DNA of 64,000 nucleotides, taken from Streptomyces fildesensis. GTDB lineage: Bacteria; Actinomycetota; Actinomycetes; Streptomycetales; Streptomycetaceae. Under the pieces are notes generated by a model. That model had not been told where the DNA came from. It ran no database searches and was given only the letters and a program-made list of their open reading frames with translations. Shown in pieces: positions 29,252-38,430 of the stretch (the first letter of the stretch is position 1; every line of letters begins with the position of its first letter). Location of the stretch: assembly GCF_016107395.1 (NCBI RefSeq), contig NZ_JAAIKO010000007.1, forward strand, positions 248,001-312,000. The letters are read 5' to 3'. The translations under genes were made by a program, and so were the position numbers.

Positions 29252-29280
29252 GCGGGGAGCCGCCGTCGGCGGCTCCCCGC
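29252..29280 (-). terminator. Perfect stem-loop between peptide gene and second P450 (attenuator or partial terminator)
   Basis: GCGGGGAGCCGCC and its exact complement form a 13-bp stem around a 3-base loop, starting 11 bases after the peptide stop codon. There is no U-tract. In RiPP operons such structures protect or overproduce the precursor transcript relative to downstream enzymes; that role here is inferred. Confidence 0.75.
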
Positions 29281-29291
29281 AGCTCTGCCGA

Positions 29292-29384
29292 TCAGATGTG
29301 GTGGTAGAGGTACCAGTGGATGTTCGTGGAGTAGCCGGCCCGGATGTTGAGTGCCGACATCGCCGAGCGGTAGAGCTTCCTCAT
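29292..29384 (-). CDS. 30-residue RiPP precursor candidate between two P450 genes
   Basis: The peptide begins MRKLYRSAMSALNIRAGYST and ends NIHWYLYHHI. The first 20 residues look like a short basic leader with an NIRAG segment. The last ten are packed with aromatic and imidazole residues (His, Trp, Tyr, Tyr, His, His), the substrates used by P450-crosslinking RiPP systems such as biarylitides and atropopeptides. ATG 29384 is preceded by GGAGGAGG at 8 bases, one of the best ribosome-binding sites in the window. That site overlaps the stop codon of the upstream P450 (29390), so translation is coupled. A perfect stem-loop follows the stop. Standard gene finders would easily miss it. Confidence 0.82.
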   Translation of the reverse strand: MRKLYRSAMSALNIRAGYSTNIHWYLYHHI

Positions 29385-29389
29385 CGTGT

Positions 29390-30586
29390 TCACCTCCTCC
29401 CGGGGGGATCGACGCGGGCGTGCAGTTCCGCGGTGAAACGCGGAGGAGCCAGCGCGGGGCCCGGACGGGGCCTGTCGCCGCCGGCTGTGACCGATAGCCG
29501 CCAGTCGTGGGTGATGATGCGGATCAGGTCTTCCAGCAGCGTCATCGTCACGGTCGCGCCGGCACAGGTGTGCGGCCCGAACCCGAACGGCATGAAGGCC
29601 GGATCGACGAGGGACTGCGCCCAGCGACGTGGCGCGAACTCGTCGGGGCGGTCCCAGTGCCGCGGGTGGCGGTGCACGAGGTAGGAGCACACGTCCACGT
29701 CGTCCCGCGGGCCGACCGTGACTCCGGCCAGCTCGTGCACACGGCTCGGAGTACGGGCGAACAGCCACGCGACCGGCCGGAGCCGCATCGCCTCCCTGAC
29801 GATCCACTCCGGCTCGTCGCCGTCGGTGCCGGGGTGGGTGCCGACGAGGAGGACCGCCCAGCCGAGGGCGAAGCCGATCGAGCCGACCGTGGCGAACAGG
29901 AACGACAGATAGACCTCGGCGAGTTGGCCGGGATCCGCCGGCGGTCCTGCTCCGGTGATGGTCACGTCGAGCAGGTCGCGCGGCGGACGGTCGTGAGGGC
30001 CCGCGCTCCGGCGGGCCCGGATCTCCCGGGTCAGGACGCGCATGGCCCGGCGGCGGAACGCGAGCCGCGACAGCGCGGAATGGCGCAGCGGCGCGCCGGA
30101 CAGCACCGCGCGGGTGATGATGCCGTCGACGGTTTCGTGCAGCTCCGCGGGTGCTTCCGGGCACAGCAGGACGTCCCGCAGGTGTTCGCGGACCAGGAGA
30201 TTTCCCGCGTCCGGCCAGTCGGCGGAGGGTGCGAGCCGCTCTTCGACCAGGAGCGGCAGCCGGTCCCGGCGGGCGTCGAGCCGGCCGCGCACCAGCGCGC
30301 GGGCCGCCCGGCCGATCTCGATCTGCGCGGATCTGGGGCCGAAGACGCCGTCGCGGGTGTGGAAGAAATCGGACGTCTCGACGAACAGGCCCCGGCGGTT
30401 GCCCATCACCGCGCGTGCGGCCTCCGGATCGGCCACGCACAGCCGGCCCGACGCGGAGCGCCACACGTCGTGGGTGGCGTCGAACTCCGTCTCCAGGAAC
30501 GCCAAGGGGTCTCGGTGGTAGGCGGCCGCGTCATGGCGCGGCCCCGCCGCTCGACCGTTCGTTCCGCCGCCGGCCGCCGACGCCAT
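29390..30586 (-). CDS. Cytochrome P450 (first P450 of the peptide operon)
   Basis: 398 residues. The heme loop is FGFGPHTCAG, ExxR is EAMR in VREAMRLRPVAWL, and the region after it (FARTPSRVHELAGVTVGPRDDVDV) is standard. The I-helix reads ATVGSIGFALGW and lacks the usual acid-Thr pair. The open frame begins at a GTG (30616) without a ribosome-binding site, whereas ATG 30586 has GAGGAGG 5 bases upstream, so I use that. It is the first gene of the P450-peptide-P450-exporter operon. Its stop overlaps the Shine-Dalgarno of the peptide gene. It probably oxidises or crosslinks the peptide core. Confidence 0.92.
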   Translation of the reverse strand: MASAAGGGTNGRAAGPRHDAAAYHRDPLAFLETEFDATHDVWRSASGRLCVADPEAARAVMGNRRGLFVETSDFFHTRDGVFGPRSAQIEIGRAARALVRGRLDARRDRLPLLVEERLAPSADWPDAGNLLVREHLRDVLLCPEAPAELHETVDGIITRAVLSGAPLRHSALSRLAFRRRAMRVLTREIRARRSAGPHDRPPRDLLDVTITGAGPPADPGQLAEVYLSFLFATVGSIGFALGWAVLLVGTHPGTDGDEPEWIVREAMRLRPVAWLFARTPSRVHELAGVTVGPRDDVDVCSYLVHRHPRHWDRPDEFAPRRWAQSLVDPAFMPFGFGPHTCAGATVTMTLLEDLIRIITHDWRLSVTAGGDRPRPGPALAPPRFTAELHARVDPPGRR

Positions 30587-30768
30587 GGCATCCTCCTCGA
30601 ACGGACGGGAGGCCACGGGAAAGTCTGGGCCTGCGTCCGGCCGCGGTGGATCCCGCGCCCCCTGATACCGGACCGCCGTGAGACAGCGTGCTCCGCCGCC
30701 GGCGCCCTGTCACGACCTGATCCGGCCCAGTCGGTGCGATCCGTCGGTGCGGTCCGGTCAAGCGGCGC

Positions 30769-31179
30769 CTAGACGCAGGAGGGGCACAGTCCGCGGTAGG
30801 TGACCTCGACCTGGGACACGGCGAAGCCGAAGCGCTCCTCCGCCGGGAGGTCGGCCAGCGGATCGCCGGTGGGGTGGACGTCGCGGATGGTGCCGCAGGT
30901 GGAGCACACCAGGTGCTGGTGCGGGTGGTGGGCATTGGGGTCGTAGCGCTTGGCGCGGCCGTCGGTGGCGACCTCTATGACCTCGCCGAGGGACACCATC
31001 TCGCCCAGGGTGTTGTAGACGGTCGCCCGGGAGATCTCGGGCAGCCGCTGCGCCGCGCGGGCGTGCACCTCGTCGGCCGTGAGATGCACGTGGTCGCCGT
31101 CGAGGACCTCCGCAACGACACGTCGCTGGGAGGTCATCCGCCAGCCACGGCCACGCAGTCGTTCCAGCAGGTCACTCAT
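30769..31179 (-). CDS. furA: Fur-family (FurA/CatR/PerR-like) repressor
   Basis: 136 residues. The winged helix RGRGWRMTSQRRVVAEVL with EISRATVYNTLGEMVSLGEV is typical of Fur. The metal sites are HHPHQHLVCSTCG (regulatory His cluster and first Cys pair) and the C-terminal CPSC (second pair of the structural zinc). It probably represses katG and itself in response to peroxide or iron. It is divergent from katG across a 383-base gap that also contains the corpse of another fur gene. The inverted repeat ACCT-ATTC-AGGT at 31188-31199, just before its start, is a candidate operator. Confidence 0.92.
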   Translation of the reverse strand: MSDLLERLRGRGWRMTSQRRVVAEVLDGDHVHLTADEVHARAAQRLPEISRATVYNTLGEMVSLGEVIEVATDGRAKRYDPNAHHPHQHLVCSTCGTIRDVHPTGDPLADLPAEERFGFAVSQVEVTYRGLCPSCV

Positions 31180-31187
31180 ATCGGTTC

Positions 31188-31199
31188 ACCTATTCAGGT
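31188..31199. promoter_or_regulatory. Candidate Fur operator at the furA start
   Basis: ACCT-ATTC-AGGT inverted repeat within GTTCACCTATTCAGGTTC, 9 bases upstream of the fur start codon. Autoregulation is usual for the family. The exact consensus match was not tested. Confidence 0.4.
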
Positions 31200-31349
31200 T
31201 CGGTGGGATGCCCGAAGTTTACCGATGGATGTCCGGGTTCCGATTGGATGTGGGCCTGGCGCGCTTCTTGACTTGGAATCTGTCCATCGTAGGATCGGTT
31301 CCGGCAATAGCCAAGAGACAGGAAGCCTCCAGTACGGCAGGAGACAGAG

Positions 31350-31457
31350 ACGTACGGGACCACCGCCGAGGAGCTGCGCGGTGCCGGCCTGCGGGTGACG
31401 GCCGCCCACGTCGCGCTGCCCGGGACCGTCCGGGACGGTGACCACCACGGCGTCGAC
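31350..31457 (+). pseudogene. 5' remnant of a second fur gene upstream of katG
   Basis: Reading from 31350, TTAEELRGAGLRVTAAHVAL then PGTVRDGDHHGVDAV matches the N-terminus of the katG-linked Fur regulators (TAEELRGAGLRVTAPRVALLETV-DGDH-GV type). A GGAG lies 6 bases before 31350, where an ACG stands in the place of an expected ATG. After about 36 codons the similarity ends inside a perfect inverted repeat and the frame runs to a stop near 31537. Streptomycetes commonly have furS/catR co-oriented directly before katG; here only this stump is left. Confidence 0.6.
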
Positions 31458-31490
31458 GCCGTGGTGGTCACCGTCCCGGACGGTCCCGGG
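31419..31490. repeat. 72-bp perfect palindrome upstream of katG
   Basis: Two 36-base arms are exact reverse complements with no spacer (outer ends CCCGGG, centre GCGTC-GACGC). The left arm lies in the fur remnant coding sequence and the right arm is an inverted copy of it. Its 3' end is 72 bases before the katG start, so a hairpin in the leader mRNA or a cruciform is possible. Confidence 0.9.
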
Positions 31491-31538
31491 GCCCGCGCCC
31501 CGGCCGTTCCCCCCGCCCGCAGTTACAGAGCACCGTGA

Positions 31539-33794
<2,256 letters not shown>

Positions 33795-33827
33795 TCACGA
33801 GGACTGATCACAGCCGGTGATCACCGC

Positions 33828-33859
33828 GTCCGGGTCGGCCCGCAGGGGCCGGCCCGGAC
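33828..33859. terminator. katG terminator
   Basis: 14-bp stem (GTCCGGGTCGGCCC against GGGCCGGCCCGGAC, one G-U pair) with a 4-base loop, followed by a T-rich stretch. It lies between the stops of katG and the TerD/VWA gene and may serve both. Confidence 0.8.
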
Positions 33860-33886
33860 GTTTCCGTTCTGCCAGAACCTTCGGGG

Positions 33887-35284
33887 CTAGCGAAGGATCC
33901 CGGCGGAGCGGGCCGCCTTCAGCCAGGACGGGAACTCCTGCAGCAGACGGTCGTACAGCTCCTCGTCCGAGACCTTGTCGATGTCGTCCACGGCGAAGAA
34001 GCCGACGTTGTCGACCCGCCGGCCGGGCATGTTGTCGAACTTCTCCAGCACCCCGAAGTTGGCCCGGCCGAGACCGACGAACTGCCAGAACACCGGCTCC
34101 TCCACGGCCGCGCGCAGCTCCTGCTCGATCTCGGCGTTGCGGTACACCCCGCCGTCGGAGAAGAACAGCACCAGGGTCGGCGCCTGCGCCGGGTTGTCGC
34201 GCACGAATCGGCGGACCTCGGCGATGACCTTCTGCTCCTCGTTCTGGATGCCGACTACGCGCATGTCGACTTGTCCCGGGCGCTGTCCCTTCGGCGGCTT
34301 CTTGCGGCCGAACAGGCTGATCTGGCCCACCCGTACATGGAGTTCGAGCCAGTCGGGCAGATCGCCGACGGTCAGGTCGGGCAGCCGGGCCGGGTGCGAG
34401 GCGAACGTCCAGGCTTGCATCTCGCCGTCGTCGTCGACCTGTGCGGCGACCGCGGCCATCCGCTCGACCACGCTGTGGACGGTGCCGCGCGAGTAGAGGC
34501 CGGCCATCGATCCCGAGGCGTCGAGGACCAGGATCACCCGGGCGACCACGCCTTCCGCACCGTGCTTGCGCAGGCTGACGGCGACCTGCTGCTTGCGCAG
34601 CGAGAGCCGCTTGCGCATGTCGACGGGCAGGTTCTCCTCGCCCTTGGTGAGCCGGGCGGGCATGGCCGGGGCGGCGGGCCCCGCCGGCGACGGCGGTGGC
34701 GGCGGCGGTACTACGGGCACGGGTGTCGGCGTCGCGGCCGCGGCCGCGGCCGGCGGCTCCTCGTCCACGCTGATCCCGAAGTCCTGCGCGAGGCCCGCGA
34801 GCCCCGACGCGTACCCCTGTCCCACCGCGCGGAACTTCCAGCCGTCCCCGCGCCGGTACAGCTCTCCGCCCAGGAAGGCGGTCTCGGTGGTGGCCGTCAT
34901 GTCGAAGCGCGCCAGCTCGGCGTTGGTCGCCAGGTCGAGGAGCCGCAGTCGCAGCGCCGGGACCTGGCCGAACGTGCCACCGTCGGCGGACGCGCCCAGC
35001 AGGACGCGGTCGATGGCGGGCTCGATCCGGCCCAGGTCCACGTCGATCACGTCCTCGCCGGACGCCGCCGAGCCCACATGGCGCACCGCGCCCCTGGGGT
35101 GTTCCGGCTGGTTGTAGAAGACGAAGTCGGCGTCGGAACGCACCCGCCCCGCCTCCGTGAGCAGCAGCGCGGAAGCGTCGACGTCCGGCACGCCCGGGCC
35201 CGCGCCCCAGGTCAGCACGGCCCGGACGGCGGTGGCAGCAACGGGGACATTGGCGCCCTTACCGAGCGAAGGTGTCGAGGTCAC
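33887..35284 (-). CDS. TerD-VWA fusion protein (tellurium-resistance-like)
   Basis: About 465 residues. The N-terminal TerD domain (about 1-170) has ADFVFYNQP, the calcium-binding [15 protein letters not shown] stretch, [14 protein letters not shown] and [20 protein letters not shown] Pro-rich linker (about 180-215) leads to a von Willebrand A domain with the MIDAS motif [14 protein letters not shown] and VLFFSDGG. Such fusions belong to the Ter stress system, where they probably bind Ca2+ and act with partner kinases or phosphatases near the membrane. A GTG at 35284 starts the conserved [12 protein letters not shown]; upstream in-frame sequence is antisense to the neighbour and unsupported. 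It is probably the last gene of the padR operon or has its own promoter. Confidence 0.88.
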   Translation of the reverse strand: MTSTPSLGKGANVPVAATAVRAVLTWGAGPGVPDVDASALLLTEAGRVRSDADFVFYNQPEHPRGAVRHVGSAASGEDVIDVDLGRIEPAIDRVLLGASADGGTFGQVPALRLRLLDLATNAELARFDMTATTETAFLGGELYRRGDGWKFRAVGQGYASGLAGLAQDFGISVDEEPPAAAAAATPTPVPVVPPPPPPSPAGPAAPAMPARLTKGEENLPVDMRKRLSLRKQQVAVSLRKHGAEGVVARVILVLDASGSMAGLYSRGTVHSVVERMAAVAAQVDDDGEMQAWTFASHPARLPDLTVGDLPDWLELHVRVGQISLFGRKKPPKGQRPGQVDMRVVGIQNEEQKVIAEVRRFVRDNPAQAPTLVLFFSDGGVYRNAEIEQELRAAVEEPVFWQFVGLGRANFGVLEKFDNMPGRRVDNVGFFAVDDIDKVSDEELYDRLLQEFPSWLKAARSAGILR

Positions 35285-35388
35285 GACGGCCAGTCTGCCG
35301 CACCGGCGGAAAAATTCACCGGAGCCCGTCGGCTCCCGGCGTAGCAGAGGGGGCGCCGCACCGGCGGCACCCCCTCGACCGATCGGTC

Positions 35389-37089
35389 CTACGGCTGCAT
35401 CTCGTACGCGCCGGACAGTGCCTCGACCTGGGTCCAGACCCGGGCCGCGCGGCCGGCGTCCGAGACCGGGCGGCGGATGTGGGCCAGCGCCCAGGCGGCC
35501 TGCTCGTCGGTGGTGGAGCTCTTGCCGTGCAGATCGGTGGCGTGGGTGGAGAAGTCGCGCACCAGGACGTCGAAGATCTCGTCCAGCAGGTCGGCGTCCA
35601 GGCCGGTCAGCTCGGCCTGCTCCAGCACCAGCTGGCCGTAGACGACCAGGGCGAACAGCTGGCCGATCTCCAGCAGGAAGTCCAGGTCCTGCTGCTGCTC
35701 CTCGCTCGGCGCGTGGGTGCGGAGCAGGGTGCAGAGGCCGTCCGCCTGCTCGCGGAAGCGGGCCACGTTGGGCAGGTGCGCGTGCGCGTCGTACGCGGTG
35801 CGCCAGTCGTGGAAGCGGATCGCGCCCAGGCCCCGGGCCGGGCCCTGCTGGAACAAAAAGGTGTCGTCGGCCGGGTCGAGACGGCTCGGCACGGCGGGGT
35901 ACTCGGCCGGGGCGAACAGGTAGTTCGCCATGAACTTGAGGATCAGGGCGAGGTTGACGTGCACCGTGCCCTCCAGCTTCGGCAGGCCGCGGATGTCGCG
36001 CGCGGCCTTGTCGAAGTAGGTGTCCGTCTCGAAGCCCTTGGCCGCGATGACGTCCCACATCAGGTCGATGACCTTCTCGCCCTCGGTGGTGACCTTCATC
36101 TTGGTCATCGGGTTGAAGAGCAGGTAGCGGCGGTCCTCGGGCGAGGCGGAGCGGAAGTAGTCGACGGCGCGGTCGCTGAACAGCTTCATCGCGGTGAGGC
36201 GGGTGTACGCGTCGGTCAGCTCGCGCCGCACGTGCGGGAAGTCGGTGACCTTCCGGCCGTACAGCACCCGGTTGTCCGCGTGCGTGACGGCCTCGTACAT
36301 CGCGTGCTCGCAGATGCCGATGGACGCGGTGCAGAGGTTGAACTTGCCGACGTTGACGGTGTTCAGCGCGGCGTCGAAGGCGGCCTTGCCGGTGTGCAGC
36401 ACGTCCTCGGCGCGCACCGGGTAGCTGTCGAGGCGGAACTCGCTGACGTACATCTGCGAGTTCACCACGTTCTTCACCAGGTGGTACGCCTCGTGCCGGC
36501 TGTCGGCGGCGAAGAAGACATAGCCCTCGGGACCCTCGATGTCCGAGCGGCGGCCGAAGACCGAGACCAGGCCGGCGACGTTGCCGTTGCCGATGTAGTA
36601 CTTGGAGCCGCTCGCGGTGAAGCCGCCCGCACCGTCCGGGGTGAGGATCATGTCGGTCGAGTAGATGTCCGCGCCGTGCGTCCGCTCGGAGAGGCCGAAG
36701 GCCATGACGTGGCCCTCGGACAGGAGCTTCGCGGCGCGCTCCCGCACGGCCTCGTTCCCGCTCTGCCAGACCGGTCCCAGGCCCAGGATGGTGACCTGCC
36801 AGGTGTACCAGTAGCCCAGCCCGTAGAAGCCCAGGATCTCGTTCAGCTCGGCGATCCGCGCGGTGTCCCAGCGCTTCGAGTCGTCCGCGGAGGACGGGGT
36901 GAGGAACTCCGCGAAGAGCCCTTCCTTCGCCGCGAACTCCAGGAAGTCGCCGTACCAGGCGCGGTCGACGTAGGTGTCGATGAGTGCCTTCTTGCCGCGC
37001 GACTCGAACCAGTCGACGGTGGCGCGGAGCAGCTGTCGGGTGCGCTCGTCGAACTGTACGGGGTCGTAGGTACGCGGGTTGAAGAGCAT
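35389..37089 (-). CDS. Acyl-CoA dehydrogenase/oxidase-like flavoprotein
   Basis: 566 residues. AFGLSERTHGADIYSTDM and KYYIGNGN--- VSVFGR are the FAD/substrate-binding strands of the acyl-CoA dehydrogenase fold, and KVIDLMWDVIAAKGFETD is the helix with the C-terminal FAD contacts. The length (over 550) and the long helical C-terminus are nearer to acyl-CoA oxidases and MmcN-type enzymes. It probably oxidises an acyl-CoA thioester. It begins 22 bases after the padR stop, so it is in the same operon and probably its regulated target. Confidence 0.85.
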   Translation of the reverse strand: MLFNPRTYDPVQFDERTRQLLRATVDWFESRGKKALIDTYVDRAWYGDFLEFAAKEGLFAEFLTPSSADDSKRWDTARIAELNEILGFYGLGYWYTWQVTILGLGPVWQSGNEAVRERAAKLLSEGHVMAFGLSERTHGADIYSTDMILTPDGAGGFTASGSKYYIGNGNVAGLVSVFGRRSDIEGPEGYVFFAADSRHEAYHLVKNVVNSQMYVSEFRLDSYPVRAEDVLHTGKAAFDAALNTVNVGKFNLCTASIGICEHAMYEAVTHADNRVLYGRKVTDFPHVRRELTDAYTRLTAMKLFSDRAVDYFRSASPEDRRYLLFNPMTKMKVTTEGEKVIDLMWDVIAAKGFETDTYFDKAARDIRGLPKLEGTVHVNLALILKFMANYLFAPAEYPAVPSRLDPADDTFLFQQGPARGLGAIRFHDWRTAYDAHAHLPNVARFREQADGLCTLLRTHAPSEEQQQDLDFLLEIGQLFALVVYGQLVLEQAELTGLDADLLDEIFDVLVRDFSTHATDLHGKSSTTDEQAAWALAHIRRPVSDAGRAARVWTQVEALSGAYEMQP

Positions 37090-37111
37090 GTGGACTCCAG
37101 GGGAATGAGGG

Positions 37112-37663
37112 TCAGTTGGCGATGCGGTGGAGCGTGGCGAGCACGTCGTCCAGCCAGGCGAGGGTCATCCGCTCGTACTCGATGCCGCCGCGCAGCACCA
37201 CGTGCTGCAGTTCCTGCTGGGCGGAGGGCGAGGTCAGGTCGGGAAAGTCGCGCCGCTCGCCGGTGAGGTAGCGGGCCAGCAGCGCGGCATGGCTCTCGCG
37301 GTGCCGCTCGACCTCGGAGATGAGTGAGGTCAGTGCGGCCTGGTCGTCGAAGGCGGCGGCGCGGATCTTGACGGCGAGCTCGTGCCGGACGGTCTCCGGT
37401 TCGACGGGCTCGCGCAGCCAGGACGCCAGGGCGGCCCGGCCCGGCGCGGCGGCGGAGTACACCTTCTTGTCCGGGCGGCCGTCCTGGGCGACCTCCTCGA
37501 CGGCGATCCAGCCGTCCGTCTCCATCCGCCGCAGCACCCGGTAGATCTGCTGGTGGGTGGCGGTCCAGAAACGGCCGATGGAACGGTCGAAGCGGCGCGC
37601 CAGCTCGTACCCGGAGCCGGGCTGCTCCAGCAGGGAGACGAGGATCGCGTGCTCTAGGGCCAT
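37112..37663 (-). CDS. PadR-family transcriptional regulator
   Basis: 183 residues. An N-terminal winged helix MALEHAILVSLLEQPGSGYELARRFDRSIGRFW with QIYRVLRRMETDGWI is followed by a C-terminal helical dimerisation region (VSLSEVERHRESH-type). It precedes the acyl-CoA dehydrogenase by 22 bases. A perfect inverted repeat, CTATGCAAC-GA-GTTGCATAG, sits 12 bases upstream of its start. It probably represses its own operon and lets go when an aromatic or lipid-like ligand binds. Confidence 0.92.
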   Translation of the reverse strand: MALEHAILVSLLEQPGSGYELARRFDRSIGRFWTATHQQIYRVLRRMETDGWIAVEEVAQDGRPDKKVYSAAAPGRAALASWLREPVEPETVRHELAVKIRAAAFDDQAALTSLISEVERHRESHAALLARYLTGERRDFPDLTSPSAQQELQHVVLRGGIEYERMTLAWLDDVLATLHRIAN

Positions 37664-37675
37664 ACCCGCATCCTG

Positions 37676-37695
37676 CTATGCAACGAGTTGCATAG
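37676..37695. promoter_or_regulatory. PadR operator
   Basis: CTATGCAAC-GA-GTTGCATAG, a perfect inverted repeat with 9-base arms and the ATGCAA/TTGCAT halves characteristic of PadR-family sites. It lies 12 bases upstream of the padR start, where it would block the operon promoter. Confidence 0.8.
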
Positions 37696-38430
37696 GCAAT
37701 GAGGCCCGGCCGGGTTGAGACACGGATCACGCGCCGCGGCCGGGCCGTCCGAGCAGGTGGTGGGCGCCGTGCGGCTGCACGGTACCGCCGGCTGCGCGGT
37801 CCCGCGCCAGGATGTTCGACGAGTTCGCACCGCTGGTCGACCCGATGCTCCGCGCGGAGATCCTGTGAAGGCTTCGGCCATCCATGAGCGGCCGGCCACG
37901 GAGTACGGCTCAGCGGTCATCACCAGCGGGTCGAGCTCTACGTTCGAGAAGCCCGCCCGAAGGTCGCCACGGATCTCGGCATCACGCCGAGGGAACTGGC
38001 CGGAACGCGCCGCCGCTTCGAGCTGATTCCGGGCGCCCGGACCAGGCTGACTGGGGCGACGAGCCGAATCCGGGACGAATCATGTGGTCCGCCGCGTGGC
38101 CGGTTCGCTTCGCGCTCGCTGCGGCAGCCGGGTCCGCGGCTTCGGCAGTGGCCACATGTGCGATGCCAGAAACCAGTAAATGCCTTGTACCACAGGCGAG
38201 TTCACGTCGTATCAGTTGGACTGGATGTGCCTGGGGCATGCCGGCAGCGGATATGCTCCTTGGCGGCGCGGTGAGTTGATCACAATACTCTCCGTTGTCG
38301 CCCTGCTGCCTGCCGTCGCAGTGATGGTCACACGTATGGGTCAGGTCGGTTGTGTGTGGCCGCCGGCAGCGACTGGTCCGAGGTGTAATCGCTGGGCCAT
38401 CCCCCCACTTTCGATACCTTGAGGTTGCAG
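37696..38430. other. Gene-poor region between padR and the conservon
   Basis: About 735 bases without a convincing gene. A few short stretches look like protein debris (about 37809-37868, RMFDEFAPLVDPMLRAEIL before a stop; about 37920-38080, RVELYVREARPKVATDLG with ITPRELAGTRRRFELIPG), but I cannot assign a family. The cvnA promoter must lie in the last part. Confidence 0.4.

Noticed and set aside
38180..38422. 80-codon ORF with a hydrophobic stretch (ITILSVVALLPAVAVMVTRMG) before cvnA
   Set aside because: No homology I recognise, no ribosome-binding site, and it lies in a region with gene debris; the hydrophobic stretch alone is weak evidence.
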